This document shows positions 42,126 to 52,402 of a DNA stretch of 64,000 nt, one piece after another. Numbering within the stretch: the stretch's first letter is position 1; every line of letters begins with the position of its first letter. The DNA is from Citrobacter braakii (lineage in GTDB: Bacteria; Pseudomonadota; Gammaproteobacteria; Enterobacterales; Enterobacteriaceae): the NCBI RefSeq assembly GCF_002075345.1, contig NZ_NAEW01000003.1, forward strand, positions 434,001-498,000, given 5' to 3'. The notes beneath the pieces are model-generated. The model made no database searches, was not told the origin of the DNA, and saw only the letters and a list, made by a program, of their open reading frames with translations. The translations under genes were made by a program, and so were the position numbers.

Positions 42126-42599
42126 ATGAGTCGTCGCGCAGGTATGCCAACAACAAAAAAAGTGACGCAATTGGTGAATGTCGAAGAACACGTTGAAGGA
42201 TTTCGTCAGGTCCGGGAGGCACATCGCCGTGAGCTGATTGATGACTACGTAGAGCTGATTTCCGATCTCATTATTGAGGTGGGTGAAGCGCGCCAGGTAG
42301 ATATGGCCGCACGGCTTGGGGTTTCCCAGCCGACGGTTGCTAAAATGCTTAAGCGTCTTGCTTCAGTTGGGTTGATTGAAATGATCCCCTGGCGGGGCGT
42401 GTTTTTAACCGCAGAAGGTGAACGACTGGCTCAGGAGAGTCGGGAGCGTCACCAGATTGTGGAGAATTTCCTGCTGATGTTAGGTATCAGCCCGGAAATT
42501 GCCCGTCGCGACGCGGAGGGAATGGAGCATCACGTCAGTAAGGAAACGCTGGAGGCTTTTAGCCGGTTTACGCAACAGCAAGGCACAGGCTCTGAATGA
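42126..42599 (+). CDS. mntR: Manganese-responsive transcriptional regulator MntR
   Basis: MntR is a DtxR-family metalloregulator that represses mntS and mntH and activates mntP with Mn(II). It has 157 residues. The winged helix-turn-helix includes [23 protein letters not shown]; metal-binding and dimerisation residues lie in [13 protein letters not shown] and [15 protein letters not shown]. Its stop overlaps the ybiR start (ATGA). Confidence 0.97.
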   Translation: MSRRAGMPTTKKVTQLVNVEEHVEGFRQVREAHRRELIDDYVELISDLIIEVGEARQVDMAARLGVSQPTVAKMLKRLASVGLIEMIPWRGVFLTAEGERLAQESRERHQIVENFLLMLGISPEIARRDAEGMEHHVSKETLEAFSRFTQQQGTGSE

Positions 42600-43705
42600 G
42601 TTTTCCTTTACTACGCGCCTTACAGCGCGATCGCTTTTTTCAGCTGTTAATCATCGTCGGGGTTGTACTGAGCCTGTTCGTGCCGTTTACGCCACGGTCG
42701 TGGCCGGGGGCGATAGACTGGCACACGATCATTACACTTAGCGGCCTGATGTTACTGACCAAAGGCGTGGAGCTAAGCGGTTACTTCGATGTGTTAGGGC
42801 GCAAGATGATCCGGCGCTTCAACACTGAACGTCAATTGGCGATATTTATGGTGCTGGCGGCGGCGCTGCTGTCGACGTTTCTGACCAACGATGTTGCGCT
42901 GTTTATTGTTGTTCCGCTGACGATCACCCTGAAAAAATTGTGCGCCATTCCTGTAAATCGCCTGATTATCTTTGAGGCGCTGGCGGTAAACGCCGGTTCG
43001 TTGCTCACGCCAATAGGTAATCCGCAAAACATTCTGATGTGGGGACGCTCCGGCTTATCGTTTACCGCGTTTACCTGGCAGATGGCGCCGCTTGCGGGGG
43101 CCATGATGCTGACATTGGTGGCGCTGTGCTGGTTCAGTTTCCCGTATAAAGATTTGCATTATCATACCGGTACGCGCGCGCCTGACTGGCAACCACGCCT
43201 GGTGTGGAGCTGTCTGGGGCTGTATATCATTTTCCTGGCGGCACTGGAGTTAAAACAAGAGCTGTGGGGCCTGGCGATCGTTGCGGCAGGATTCATGGTG
43301 CTGGCTCGCCGCGTGATCCTCAGCGTGGATTGGACGCTGCTGTTGGTGTTTATGGCGATGTTCATTGATGTGCACTTGCTGACGCAACTCCCGGCCTTGC
43401 AGGAGATTACCCACCAGATTGGCACGCTTTCAGCGCCGGGGCTTTGGTTGACGGCCATTGGCCTGTCGCAGTTTATCAGTAATGTTCCCAGCACGATTTT
43501 GCTGCTGAACTACGTCCCACCAACGCTGCTGCTGGCCTGGGCGGTCAATGTGGGCGGTTTTGGGTTGTTGCCGGGATCGCTGGCGAATCTTATTGCTTTA
43601 CGGATGGCAAACGATCGACGGATCTGGTGGCGTTTTCATTGGTATTCGGTGCCGATGCTGATATGGGCGGCGCTGGTAGGGTATGGTTTATTGCAGGTGA
43701 TGTGA
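42596..43705 (+). CDS. ybiR: Putative anion transporter of the ArsB/NhaD superfamily
   Basis: YbiR is a 369-residue inner-membrane protein with about ten helices, including the family segment [14 protein letters not shown] and [14 protein letters not shown], which resemble the ArsB/NhaD/citrate-type (IT) superfamily pore loops. The substrate is unknown. Translational coupling to mntR by ATGA suggests a link to metal homeostasis, which is inference. Confidence 0.92.
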   Translation: MSFPLLRALQRDRFFQLLIIVGVVLSLFVPFTPRSWPGAIDWHTIITLSGLMLLTKGVELSGYFDVLGRKMIRRFNTERQLAIFMVLAAALLSTFLTNDVALFIVVPLTITLKKLCAIPVNRLIIFEALAVNAGSLLTPIGNPQNILMWGRSGLSFTAFTWQMAPLAGAMMLTLVALCWFSFPYKDLHYHTGTRAPDWQPRLVWSCLGLYIIFLAALELKQELWGLAIVAAGFMVLARRVILSVDWTLLLVFMAMFIDVHLLTQLPALQEITHQIGTLSAPGLWLTAIGLSQFISNVPSTILLLNYVPPTLLLAWAVNVGGFGLLPGSLANLIALRMANDRRIWWRFHWYSVPMLIWAALVGYGLLQVM

Positions 43706-43712
43706 GGATTGT

Positions 43713-43767
43713 GCCCGATAGGGCTGGCGCTTATCGGGCCTACAGGTTAAGTAGGCCCGATAAGGCG
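43713..43767. repeat. Paired inverted REP units (BIME) after ybiR
   Basis: The first unit has GCCCGATA and TATCGGGC stem arms (43713-43720, 43732-43739); the second, GTAGGCCCGATAAGGCG, is an inverted copy of the same core. It separates ybiR from convergent ldtB. Confidence 0.8.
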
Positions 43768-43785
43768 AAATGACAGTTTTGATGC

Positions 43786-44706
43786 TTAGTTCAGACGAAC
43801 CGGCATACCTGAACGGTTCTGTACCGCCTGCTCAACGACGGCCTGATCGACGTCAGACTGACCGGTGATGCTGGTAATGCTCTTGTTCAGCGTAATCGGT
43901 ACGATTTCCCCGCCTTCGAACTGTGCTTCAGTGGTAGACAGTGGATTGTGTACCTCGATGTAACGGCTGCCGTCTGGTTCAGTCGTGGCTTTTACCGGCT
44001 CATCGATAAACTGTACGCGGGTGCCGACCGGCACATTTTCAAACAGGAATTTGATGTCGTCGTTACGCAGACGCACGCAACCGTGGCTGACGCGTAAGCC
44101 GACGCCGAAGTTAGCATTGGTGCCGTGGATGGCGTACAGGCGACCGATATACAGCGCGTACAGGCCCATCGGGTTATCCGGACCTGCCGGAACAACAGCT
44201 GGCAGCGGTTCGCCCGCAGCGCGGTATTCCGCATGCATTTTTGCCGTTGGCGTCCAGGTTGGGCCCGCTTTTTTACGTTCTACTTTGGTGGTCCAGTTGA
44301 TTGGCGTGTCTTTGCCCAACTGGCCAATACCGATCGGCAGAACAATAACGGTGTTGGTGCCTTTCGGGTAGTAGTACAGACGCATTTCAGCGCTGTTAAT
44401 AACAATACCTTCATGCACGGTATCCGGCAGGATCAATTGCTGAGGTATGTTCAGTACGGTGCCGCCCTTCGGCAGGAAGGTATCCACGCCCGGGTTGGCT
44501 TCCAGCATATTAGACAGACCCATCTGATACTCCGCCGCAAAATACTCCAGCGGTTGGGTGTTGCCTTCAGGAATAGTGATGACCTGGTTTTGGCCGATCA
44601 AACGGCTGCCATCGGTAGGCAGCGGGTACGTGACGGCAGAAGCGGTGTTACAAAAACCAACTATTGCGAGTGCCGCCGCGAAAAGCGTTGTTAATTTCAT
44701 ATTCAT
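43786..44706 (-). CDS. ldtB: L,D-transpeptidase LdtB (Braun lipoprotein anchoring)
   Basis: LdtB (YbiS) attaches the major lipoprotein Lpp to peptidoglycan. Taking the start at 44706 gives 306 residues, as in E. coli; ATGs at 44712 and 44700 are also possible. A signal peptide ([19 protein letters not shown]), a LysM-like segment ([20 protein letters not shown]), and the YkuD catalytic motif [20 protein letters not shown] with the nucleophilic cysteine are visible. Confidence 0.96.
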   Translation of the reverse strand: MNMKLTTLFAAALAIVGFCNTASAVTYPLPTDGSRLIGQNQVITIPEGNTQPLEYFAAEYQMGLSNMLEANPGVDTFLPKGGTVLNIPQQLILPDTVHEGIVINSAEMRLYYYPKGTNTVIVLPIGIGQLGKDTPINWTTKVERKKAGPTWTPTAKMHAEYRAAGEPLPAVVPAGPDNPMGLYALYIGRLYAIHGTNANFGVGLRVSHGCVRLRNDDIKFLFENVPVGTRVQFIDEPVKATTEPDGSRYIEVHNPLSTTEAQFEGGEIVPITLNKSITSITGQSDVDQAVVEQAVQNRSGMPVRLN

Positions 44707-44938
44707 GTTCATGTATGCGAGATTCAGTGCCAGGCAGGCTAGTGGGTTGAGATTTATGTAGTGTTGGGCACGCATTATATGTGCAATCTGAGCAACAAGG
44801 AATTCGGATGTGTACTAAATCACATTTTTTTCCTTTTGCTTTCACTTTATCCCTTCAGCATCAAGGCGCGATCTTATTGCAGACTTATGGCATAATAAGC
44901 GGTTAGTCACATATTTCTTTCTCTTTCAGGATACGCCA

Positions 44939-46531
44939 GTGTTAGTTTCCAGCAACGTCACCATGCAGTTCGGCAGTAAGCCGCTGTTTGAAAATATTTC
45001 CGTCAAATTTGGCGGCGGCAACCGTTACGGCCTGATTGGCGCGAACGGTAGCGGTAAATCCACTTTTATGAAAATTCTCGGCGGCGACCTCGAACCGACG
45101 CTGGGCAACGTTTCCCTCGATCCGAACGAGCGCATTGGTAAGCTGCGTCAGGATCAGTTCGCCTTTGAAGAGTTCACCGTGCTTGACACCGTGATCATGG
45201 GTCACGGTGAACTGTGGGAAGTAAAGCAGGAGCGCGATCGCATTTACGCCCTGGCCGAAATGAGCGAAGAAGACGGCTATAAAGTTGCTGACCTTGAAGT
45301 TCAGTATGGCGAAATGGACGGCTACTCTGCGGAAGCGCGCGCGGGTGAACTGCTGCTGGGCGTAGGTATTCCGGTAGAACAGCATTACGGCCCGATGAGC
45401 GAAGTCGCCCCCGGCTGGAAGCTGCGTGTGCTTCTGGCACAGGCGCTGTTCTCTAACCCGGATATTCTGCTGCTTGACGAACCAACGAACAACCTGGATA
45501 TCGACACCATCCGCTGGCTGGAGCAGACGCTGAACGAGCGTGACAGCACCATGATCATCATTTCGCACGACCGTCACTTCCTGAACATGGTCTGTACGCA
45601 CATGGCGGATCTGGACTACGGCGAACTGCGTGTTTATCCGGGTAACTACGACGAATATATGACGGCGGCAACTCAGGCGCGTGAACGTCTGCTGGCCGAT
45701 AACGCCAAGAAGAAAGCGCAGATTGCCGATCTGCAATCCTTCGTCAGCCGCTTTAGCGCCAACGCATCTAAATCTCGTCAGGCGACTTCTCGTGCGCGTC
45801 AGATTGATAAGATCAAGCTTGACGAAGTGAAGGCGTCCAGCCGTCAGAACCCGTTCATCCGCTTCGAACAGGATAAGAAACTGTTCCGTAACGCGCTTGA
45901 AGTGGAAGCGCTGACGAAAGGTTTTGATGAAGGTCCGTTGTTTAAAAACTTTAACCTGCTGCTGGAAGTCGGTGAGAAAATTGCCATTCTGGGTGCCAAC
46001 GGCGTGGGTAAATCAACCATGCTGAAAACGCTGGTCGGCGAATTACAGCCGGATAACGGTACTGTGAAATGGTCTGAAAACGCCCAGGTTGGTTACTACG
46101 CGCAGGATCACGAGTACGAATTCGAAAACGATCTGACGGTCTTCGAGTGGATGAGTCAGTGGAAACAGGAAGGCGACGATGAGCAGGTAGTACGTAGCTT
46201 CCTTGGTCGCTTGCTGTTCAGCCAGGACGATATCAAGAAACCTGCTAAAGTGCTGTCCGGTGGTGAAAAAGGACGCATGCTGTTCGGTAAGCTGATGATG
46301 CAGAAGCCGAATATCCTGGTAATGGATGAACCGACCAACCACCTGGATATGGAATCTATCGAATCGCTGAACATGGCGCTGGAAATGTACCAGGGCACGC
46401 TGATCTTCGTTTCTCACGACCGTGAGTTCGTCAGTTCGTTGGCAACCCGCGTGATTGAAATTACGCCGGAACGCGTAATCGACTTCACCGGTAACTACGA
46501 AGATTACCTGCGTAGCAAGGGCGTCGAATAA
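44939..46531 (+). CDS. ybiT: ABC-F family ATPase YbiT
   Basis: YbiT is a ribosome-associated ABC-F protein of 530 residues with two ATPase domains and no membrane part. Walker A motifs are GANGSGKS (about residue 36) and GANGVGKS (about 349), Walker [12 protein letters not shown] and [11 protein letters not shown]. The interdomain linker is charged and helical (about 250-300). It starts with GTG at 44939, matching the E. coli N-terminus [12 protein letters not shown]. Confidence 0.96.
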   Translation: MLVSSNVTMQFGSKPLFENISVKFGGGNRYGLIGANGSGKSTFMKILGGDLEPTLGNVSLDPNERIGKLRQDQFAFEEFTVLDTVIMGHGELWEVKQERDRIYALAEMSEEDGYKVADLEVQYGEMDGYSAEARAGELLLGVGIPVEQHYGPMSEVAPGWKLRVLLAQALFSNPDILLLDEPTNNLDIDTIRWLEQTLNERDSTMIIISHDRHFLNMVCTHMADLDYGELRVYPGNYDEYMTAATQARERLLADNAKKKAQIADLQSFVSRFSANASKSRQATSRARQIDKIKLDEVKASSRQNPFIRFEQDKKLFRNALEVEALTKGFDEGPLFKNFNLLLEVGEKIAILGANGVGKSTMLKTLVGELQPDNGTVKWSENAQVGYYAQDHEYEFENDLTVFEWMSQWKQEGDDEQVVRSFLGRLLFSQDDIKKPAKVLSGGEKGRMLFGKLMMQKPNILVMDEPTNHLDMESIESLNMALEMYQGTLIFVSHDREFVSSLATRVIEITPERVIDFTGNYEDYLRSKGVE

Positions 46532-46571
46532 TTTTCCCGTCGTCTTTCGTGTTACAGGTGTGTTGGCTGCA

Positions 46572-46620
46572 CCTGTACACCCCGGTCACTTACTTGTGTA
46601 AGCTTGCGGGGATTTACAGG
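46572..46620. other. Nested three-tier inverted repeat after ybiT
   Basis: CCTGTA/TACAGG, CCCCG/CGGGG and CTTAC/GTAAG nest symmetrically within 49 bp, giving one long interrupted stem-loop between convergent ybiT and ybiU. It may be a terminator with a poor U-tract, a REP relative or a structured RNA. Confidence 0.55.
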
Positions 46621-46674
46621 CTGGCCGCCTTCCTGTAACGCGAAATACTTAGGGAAACTTGTGTAAGTTATAGA

Positions 46675-47937
46675 TTAAATAATCCCCAGCGCACGCTTGC
46701 CGTGGATATTCAAATCATCCAGCGTGAAGCGTCCTTCCCAGTCAGTTTCATAATCCTCGCGTGGGAAATCACCTGGCGATACGCCTTTTTCCAGCGCGGC
46801 CTTCACTTTATGGGCGTAGGCCAGATTCTTTTCGCACATCGGTGCGGCAGGGATGTACATCACGTTGCCCCAACCCTGCTGATTTTCTACCGGCGCGACG
46901 GAGTGGATCACATCGCAATGCCACCAGACGGAGTCTCCGGCGTCCAGTTGCGGAATGCTGGTTAACGCTTCAATCAGCAGCGGATGCCATTGCGCAGAAA
47001 TCGGCAGAACTCTGCCGGGCGCAACGCCGCAAAGTTCATCTTCCGGCACATCGTCAAGCAATGGACGTAACAGTACCCAGGCCATCGCTTCAGGGATAGG
47101 GACCACGTGCAACAACCCCTGACCTGGCAGCATATCGGAGAGTGCAGTCCAGCCCTGGAAGGTACGGAATACTGAACATTTGGTGGTGTTATCCACCGTG
47201 TACTCTTCTACTTCAGTGCGATGCGCGGCCTGCCACGGGTCGTAATCTTCCAGCTTACCATTGAAAACATTAGCAAAGACCTGCTGATATGCCGGCAGAA
47301 GCCAGCGTTCCAGCGCGCCGGAATCCGTATGCGCGCCCAGCCCTTTGGACGTTGTTCCCGGTGGACGACGGCGTATGCGGTCGGGGTAGATAACGCTGAC
47401 ATCCGGGTTAAACCATTGCTTACCTTCGCCTGCAAATGTCCAAAGACGGTTGAGAAATGACTGCGCATTTGCCATTTCTTCACTCTGACGGGCCTGCATC
47501 TGCGCCTGGGACCAGTAGATGGGGTAGATTTCAGGCCGCGATGCGCTCAGGGTACCAAAGAAATTATCACCCGGTCCTTGGTAAACGTCGTCAAAATGGT
47601 TGCGGTCCAGATAGTCCAGCATTGACCTATCCCAATCGAGGGCTTGTTCGCGAGAGAAATGGCCTTTAATGACCGCGCATCCGCGACGCTTAATTTCTTC
47701 ACGCTGCTCAGTACTCACGCGACCCGCCTTGATATCCGCATAGGACAACACAGGCCATACCGGAGAGCCTTGCGCTTTGAGGTCGTTGATTTCCGCCACG
47801 CGATTGGCAATGGCCTCGCTCAACTGATTGAAAATCAACTGAACATCTCCAAGCTGTTCACGCAATTGCTTTTTCATCTGCCGGATTGCCGCTTTGTGAT
47901 CGGTGGGCAACGTGTCGCTGGTAAAAGTAAAAGCCAT
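46675..47937 (-). CDS. ybiU: DUF1479 protein, predicted 2-oxoglutarate/Fe(II)-dependent oxygenase-like
   Basis: YbiU is a 420-residue cytoplasmic protein of the DUF1479 (Gig2-like) family with a jelly-roll oxygenase pattern: an H-x-D motif in LGAHTDSGALERW and a distal histidine in CDVIHSVAPVENQ. The substrate is unknown. The start at 47937 has AGGTGG upstream. Directly upstream lie the motif TAACTTTCATTCGAAA and a TTTAACTTA/TAAGTTAAA inverted repeat. An oxygen-dependent enzyme beside a glycyl-radical system is notable. Confidence 0.92.
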   Translation of the reverse strand: MAFTFTSDTLPTDHKAAIRQMKKQLREQLGDVQLIFNQLSEAIANRVAEINDLKAQGSPVWPVLSYADIKAGRVSTEQREEIKRRGCAVIKGHFSREQALDWDRSMLDYLDRNHFDDVYQGPGDNFFGTLSASRPEIYPIYWSQAQMQARQSEEMANAQSFLNRLWTFAGEGKQWFNPDVSVIYPDRIRRRPPGTTSKGLGAHTDSGALERWLLPAYQQVFANVFNGKLEDYDPWQAAHRTEVEEYTVDNTTKCSVFRTFQGWTALSDMLPGQGLLHVVPIPEAMAWVLLRPLLDDVPEDELCGVAPGRVLPISAQWHPLLIEALTSIPQLDAGDSVWWHCDVIHSVAPVENQQGWGNVMYIPAAPMCEKNLAYAHKVKAALEKGVSPGDFPREDYETDWEGRFTLDDLNIHGKRALGII

Positions 47938-47950
47938 ATCCACCTCGCAT

Positions 47951-47966
47951 TAACTTTCATTCGAAA
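47951..47966. promoter_or_regulatory. Putative shared operator, copy 1 (ybiU)
   Basis: TAACTTTCATTCGAAA lies 14 bp upstream of the ybiU ATG. The same 16 bases occur, in inverse orientation, between pflE and fsaA (52403-52418), and the 12-base core TTTCATTCGAAA recurs upstream of ybiV. The near-palindromic form suggests a repressor site; the regulator is unknown. Confidence 0.5.
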
Positions 47967-47970
47967 CTTG

Positions 47971-48000
47971 TTTAACTTACAGGTGATAATATAAGTTAAA
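47971..48000. promoter_or_regulatory. Inverted repeat upstream of ybiU
   Basis: TTTAACTTA (47971-47979) and TAAGTTAAA (47992-48000) are perfect 9-bp inverted copies with a 12-bp spacer, 34 bp upstream of the ybiU ATG. Additional half-like sites (AGTTAAC, AAGTTTAA) follow. It looks like a second operator. Confidence 0.5.
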
Positions 48001-48090
48001 ATTTAGTTAACGCAAGTTTAAAATTTGATGGTGTGAGAAACATGTTAAAGCGTGGAAACCGGGGCAAGGGGATACCCCGGTTGGGCAGGA

Positions 48091-48906
48091 TTAGCAATTA
48101 AAAGGGGAAGTGTTATCCAGCACCGCCTGAATCACGTTCAGCGCGCCCTGATGGTTATTGTCGTCGGTCTGATAGCGGGCAATCGATTTGATACTCTCTG
48201 CCGCGTTGGCCATGGCGAAAGAGTAGCGCGCCATTTTCAGCATTTCTGCGTCATTGCCGCTATCGCCAATGGCGACCACGTTTTGCGGGGACAGGTTCCA
48301 GCGCTTTAGCAGACGGCTGATTCCGTTGGCTTTATGCAAACCTGGAATGATCAGGTCGATAAACCCAAAGCCGCTGGTGACGGGCTTCATTATACCGTCA
48401 AGGGCAGAATGAAGGTGATCGATCACTAATGGGATTTGTTGATCCGGTAAATTCAGCGAGAACTTGAACAGCACATCATCGATGTCCTGATAATCCTTCA
48501 CGGGTTTCAGGCGATGGTAGTGTTTTGACATCAATGCGACAAAGGACTCGGGGGCATTTTCGCTAACGTAGGCGCTTTGCAGGCCACAAGCCACAAAGTT
48601 GAGATGCGTATCTTTGAGCAGTTCGCCAATGACAATGCGGGATTCGTGGCGGGTCAGCTCACCGTGAAACAGCTGTTTGCCATGTTCAAAGACTAACGCC
48701 CCGTTCTCGGCAACAAAAGAGATCTCATCTTTGAGTTCCGGGAAAAAGGAGATCAGTTGGTAATACTGATTGCCGCTGGCCACGACAAATTCAATATCCC
48801 GTTTTTTTAGTTCCTGATACTGCGCCATAAAACGTGCATGATCGTATTTTTTGGCGTCGTCGAGAAAAGTTCCGTCCATATCGGTGACGATAACTTTGAT
48901 GGTCAT
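48091..48906 (-). CDS. ybiV: HAD-superfamily sugar phosphatase YbiV
   Basis: YbiV is a 271-residue Cof-type HAD phosphatase acting in E. coli on sugar phosphates such as ribose-5-phosphate, erythrose-4-phosphate and fructose-1-phosphate. HAD motifs are visible: DMDGTFLDD (nucleophile Asp near residue 9), [18 protein letters not shown] with the lysine, and [15 protein letters not shown]-like site and a copy of the TTTCATTCGAAA core lie upstream, and a terminator separates it from pflF. Confidence 0.95.
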   Translation of the reverse strand: MTIKVIVTDMDGTFLDDAKKYDHARFMAQYQELKKRDIEFVVASGNQYYQLISFFPELKDEISFVAENGALVFEHGKQLFHGELTRHESRIVIGELLKDTHLNFVACGLQSAYVSENAPESFVALMSKHYHRLKPVKDYQDIDDVLFKFSLNLPDQQIPLVIDHLHSALDGIMKPVTSGFGFIDLIIPGLHKANGISRLLKRWNLSPQNVVAIGDSGNDAEMLKMARYSFAMANAAESIKSIARYQTDDNNHQGALNVIQAVLDNTSPFNC

Positions 48907-48952
48907 ACTTGCTCCTGGCTCATAACTGCGACCAGAAACATTTTAATAACAA

Positions 48953-48968
48953 TGTGAGCTAAAGCACA
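48953..48968. promoter_or_regulatory. CRP-like site upstream of ybiV
   Basis: TGTGA-GCTAAA-GCACA matches the CRP pattern TGTGA-N6-TCACA at 9 of 10 core positions, with A/T flanks. It lies 47 bp upstream of the ybiV ATG. Confidence 0.6.
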
Positions 48969-48973
48969 AATTT

Positions 48974-48987
48974 ATTTCATTCGAAAG
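48974..48987. promoter_or_regulatory. Putative shared operator, copy 2 (ybiV)
   Basis: ATTTCATTCGAAAG shares the 12-base core TTTCATTCGAAA with the ybiU and pflE-fsaA sites. It lies 68 bp upstream of the ybiV ATG, next to the CRP-like site, and just past the pflF terminator. Confidence 0.45.
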
Positions 48988-49020
48988 AAGAATACCCGGC
49001 AAGCGAAATGCCGCCGGGTA
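48988..49020 (-). terminator. Terminator after pflF
   Basis: TACCCGGC (48993-49000) and GCCGGGTA (49013-49020) form an 8-bp stem; on the minus strand the following bases are UUCUUCUUUC. It lies 8 bp past the pflF stop. Confidence 0.75.
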
Positions 49021-49027
49021 AGGGGGA

Positions 49028-51460
49028 TTACAGCATATGTTCAGTACGTGCGATGATATCGTCCTGCGCATCTGGAGACAGCGCGGTGAAGAAGGCCGAA
49101 TAACCTGCTACACGGACCACCAGGTCACGATACTGATCCGGGTGCTTTTTGGCTTCCAGCAGCGTTTCACGGGAGACAATGTTGTACTGAATATGCCAGC
49201 CTTTGTGCTCTTCAAAGAAGGTACGCAGCAGGATCATCAGCTTTTGCTTATCGGATTCATTCTCCAGCGTGGCCGGGTTCAGCTTCTGGTTTAACAACAC
49301 GCCGCCGAGGATTGAACCGGTCGGCAGTTTACCCACCGAGCCAATTACCGCTGTTGGGCCGAGATGGTCCGTTCCGGAAGCCGGGCTTGCGCCTTCTGCC
49401 AGTGGAGTATGCGCCTTACGACCATCCGGTGTGGCCATCGTTGCCGCGCCAAACGGTACGTTTGCGGAGATAGACGAGGTACCCGCGTAGTAATTGCCGC
49501 CAACCGGGCCACGTCCGTAACGCGGATTATGATACTGTTTCAACTCATTGATATAGGTCTGATAAGCGCGGGCCAGCAGCGTATCAACGCTATCGTCATC
49601 GTTGCCGTATTTCGGTGCGCCGTTGATCAGCCGCTGGCGTAATTGTTCGTGGCTCAGACCGTCAAAATCGGCGGCCAGCGCGGCGGCCAGTTTCTGCTGA
49701 CCGATAGCGCCTTGTTCAAAGACCAGTTTCTTCACCGCAGCCAGGCTATTGCCGAGGTTGGCAATACCCACCTGCAAACCCGATACCCAGTCGTATTTCG
49801 CGCCGCCTTGCTTAATGCTTTTCGCGCGTTCAATACAGTCATCTACCAGCGCAGAGCACAGAATATCGTGTACGTTCTCTTCCAGCATGGTGTCGACAAC
49901 ATACTCAATTTCGATAGATTTACGCGTGTAGTAGCGAATCTGCGCATCCCAGGCATCCATCACTTCGTCGAAATTGTTGAAGTTACCAGCTGAGAGCGCT
50001 TTTTCCTGTGGCAGAAATACTTTACCGCTGGTGGCATCGCGACCACCTTCCAGCGCTGCCAGCATCACGCGGGCAAAGTTAATAAAGCTCATACCGGTAC
50101 AGCGGTAGCCCCATTTGCCGCCAACGGCGGTTTCGATGCAACCAATGGCCGCATAGTCATAGGCGTCCTGCGGTTCAATGCCAAGCTTAATGAATTCAGG
50201 TATGACGATTTCGTCGTTATTAAAGGCAGGCATCCCGAAGCCGCAGCGGATCACCTGTACACAGGCATCCAGGAAATCATTACTCATCCCTGCATGATAA
50301 CGCACGCTCAGGTTTGGCTGAGTAGAACGCAAGCGACCGCAGGATTCCAGAATAGCGTAGGAGAGCGGATTGACGGCATCCATTGCCTGACCGTTAACCA
50401 GGTTTTGGCCACCAATGGTCACGTTCTGATACAGCGGGCTACCCGCCGAGGCTTTCGAATGGGAGCCGGAGCGGATTTTGTTCACTTCCAACAGTTTCAG
50501 CCAGCAGCTGTGCAGCAGCTCAATGGCGTGCTCACGATCGAGGCTCTGGTTCAGTTCTACGTCACGACGGTAGAACGGATAGAGGTACTGATCCATGCGA
50601 CCAAACGACACTGAGTGACCATTTGATTCAATTTGCAGGATCAACTGGATGAAATAGCACAACTGTAGCGCTTGCCAGAACGTTTTTGGCGGCTCATGGG
50701 CGATAACATCGCAGTTGTCCGCCATGGTCAGCAGTTCATCACGACGACTGGCGCGAGTTTCCGTGGCCGCCATTTTACGTGCCAGCGCGGCAAAGCGCTC
50801 AATGTGCAGACTGACGGCCTCCAGCACGATATCAATCGCTTTCAGAAACTGATCGCCATGAAGGTCTTCCAGACATGTCAGATTGATGCGGGAACGACGT
50901 TCATCAACTTTGTGGCGCAGGCCGTCGAGACCTTTTTCCAGCAGCAGCGGGAAGTTTACCGCCAGGTGTGCGTCACCGGAGGTCATGTTACCTTCAGCTT
51001 TGATAATGCCGGTTTCCAGCAGCCCTTTCTGCTCGTCAGTAAACATCCCGTAGCAGCGATCCTGCACGGTCTGACCACGCCACCATGGACACACCTCGTG
51101 CAACACGCGTTTGTTCTCTTCGCTTACCGCAAAGCCCGCGCCCGGCCTGTCGGCAAGGTCATCGATCTCTTTTTCAATCCACGACACGGTGTATTCCGGG
51201 AAGATTGGCGCGGCACGCACTTCGCTTGCCTGGTTACCAATGATCAGTTCGTCATGCTTGATCCAGATGGTGCGTTCCGCCAGATGATGGGCCAGCGCCA
51301 GCGCGCGGCGAACCGGAATAGGTTTATCCAGATGCTGTTGGTACATCTCGGTATAGTGCTGGGCGCGCTCGGTACAAACCGGCGGCTTCACGATGTGGAT
51401 CAGGGCCGTTTTATGCGCTTTGATACGGTCGCTGAGTGTGTCCAGTTTCAGAGTGGTCAT
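49028..51460 (-). CDS. pflF: Glycyl-radical enzyme (putative formate acetyltransferase 3)
   Basis: PflF (YbiW) is a glycyl-radical enzyme of 810 residues, the E. coli length. The radical site is near the C-terminus, RVAGYSAFFTALS, and the thiyl-radical cysteine lies in AAIGCIETAVGG (about residue 442). A single cysteine followed by I-E resembles glycerol/diol-dehydratase-type enzymes more than pyruvate formate-lyase, which has a Cys-Cys pair; the substrate is not established. Its activase pflE lies 5 nt upstream in the same transcript. Confidence 0.93.
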   Translation of the reverse strand: MTTLKLDTLSDRIKAHKTALIHIVKPPVCTERAQHYTEMYQQHLDKPIPVRRALALAHHLAERTIWIKHDELIIGNQASEVRAAPIFPEYTVSWIEKEIDDLADRPGAGFAVSEENKRVLHEVCPWWRGQTVQDRCYGMFTDEQKGLLETGIIKAEGNMTSGDAHLAVNFPLLLEKGLDGLRHKVDERRSRINLTCLEDLHGDQFLKAIDIVLEAVSLHIERFAALARKMAATETRASRRDELLTMADNCDVIAHEPPKTFWQALQLCYFIQLILQIESNGHSVSFGRMDQYLYPFYRRDVELNQSLDREHAIELLHSCWLKLLEVNKIRSGSHSKASAGSPLYQNVTIGGQNLVNGQAMDAVNPLSYAILESCGRLRSTQPNLSVRYHAGMSNDFLDACVQVIRCGFGMPAFNNDEIVIPEFIKLGIEPQDAYDYAAIGCIETAVGGKWGYRCTGMSFINFARVMLAALEGGRDATSGKVFLPQEKALSAGNFNNFDEVMDAWDAQIRYYTRKSIEIEYVVDTMLEENVHDILCSALVDDCIERAKSIKQGGAKYDWVSGLQVGIANLGNSLAAVKKLVFEQGAIGQQKLAAALAADFDGLSHEQLRQRLINGAPKYGNDDDSVDTLLARAYQTYINELKQYHNPRYGRGPVGGNYYAGTSSISANVPFGAATMATPDGRKAHTPLAEGASPASGTDHLGPTAVIGSVGKLPTGSILGGVLLNQKLNPATLENESDKQKLMILLRTFFEEHKGWHIQYNIVSRETLLEAKKHPDQYRDLVVRVAGYSAFFTALSPDAQDDIIARTEHML

Positions 51461-51465
51461 GGCGA

Positions 51466-52365
51466 TTATCCTCGTAGGGTCGCGGTTAAACCTTTCAGGC
51501 TGGCGTACTGCTGGGCAAATTCGAGCAGCGCAGGCGCATCAAGCGGTTTATCCGGTGCGTTGTAGGGTTGACTGAGTAAGTGGTATTTGTTGATGCCCAG
51601 CGTGTGGTAGGGCAAAAAATGGATCTCATCGACGTGAAGCTCGTCGGCAGCAAAATCGGTAATGGCCTGAATAGCGGCTTCGTCAGCGTTGAACCCCTGA
51701 ATCAGGGGGACGCGGATAACCATTTTTTTACCGGCGGCGGCCAGTTTTTTCAGATTTTCCAGTACGCGAGAGGCGCTGCCATCGGTCCACTGTTTAAACG
51801 GCGCGTCGGCGACATGTTTTAAATCGGCCAGGAACAGGTCGACGTCAGGTAATGACGGTTCAATATACTTCCACGGGACATGCAGACAGGTTTCAACCGC
51901 TGTATGAATACCTGCATCGTGGCTGGCTTTGAGCAGCGCTGCCGCCAGTTCTGGCAGCATAAAGGGTTCACCGCCAGACAGGGTGAGACCCCCGCCGCTG
52001 CGATCGTAAAACGGTTTATCACGCACTACGGTCGCCATGATGTCGTCCACGCTTTTTTCCTCTCCGCAGACGGTCAGCGCCTGGGTTGGACAGCAGTGGG
52101 TCAGCGCCGTGAGCGCATCATCGGTCAGTTTTTCGCGATGAATCAGCAATCCACTCAGCGCGCGTTCAATCACCTTCGGTGCGGCCTGAGCACAGAGATC
52201 GCAACCGTCGAGGCACAAACGCGCGTCATAGAGCAGATCCTGCGTGCGGGCGCGGCTTTCCGGATTCTGGCACCACCGACAGCCCAGAGAGCATCCCTTA
52301 AGGAACACTACAGTACGGATACCGGGACCATCATGTGTGGAATAGCGCTGGATATTGAAAATCAT
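51466..52365 (-). CDS. pflE: Glycyl-radical-enzyme activating enzyme
   Basis: PflE (YbiY) is the radical-SAM activase that installs the glycyl radical in PflF. It has 299 residues. The radical-SAM motif is C25-x3-C29-x2-C32 in GCSLGCRWC, followed by [12 protein letters not shown] cysteine-rich insertion ([17 protein letters not shown]) could hold additional iron-sulfur clusters. It leads pflE-pflF and is divergent from fsaA; an FNR-like palindrome and the shared motif lie between them. Confidence 0.95.
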   Translation of the reverse strand: MIFNIQRYSTHDGPGIRTVVFLKGCSLGCRWCQNPESRARTQDLLYDARLCLDGCDLCAQAAPKVIERALSGLLIHREKLTDDALTALTHCCPTQALTVCGEEKSVDDIMATVVRDKPFYDRSGGGLTLSGGEPFMLPELAAALLKASHDAGIHTAVETCLHVPWKYIEPSLPDVDLFLADLKHVADAPFKQWTDGSASRVLENLKKLAAAGKKMVIRVPLIQGFNADEAAIQAITDFAADELHVDEIHFLPYHTLGINKYHLLSQPYNAPDKPLDAPALLEFAQQYASLKGLTATLRG

Positions 52366-52402
52366 AAGCGGCCTCTCATCTTTCGTATAAAGATTAAATT
52401 AC

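Noticed and set aside
50672-51565. 297-residue frame antisense to pflF and pflE.
   Set aside because: It spans two real genes on the other strand and its translation shows no family features.
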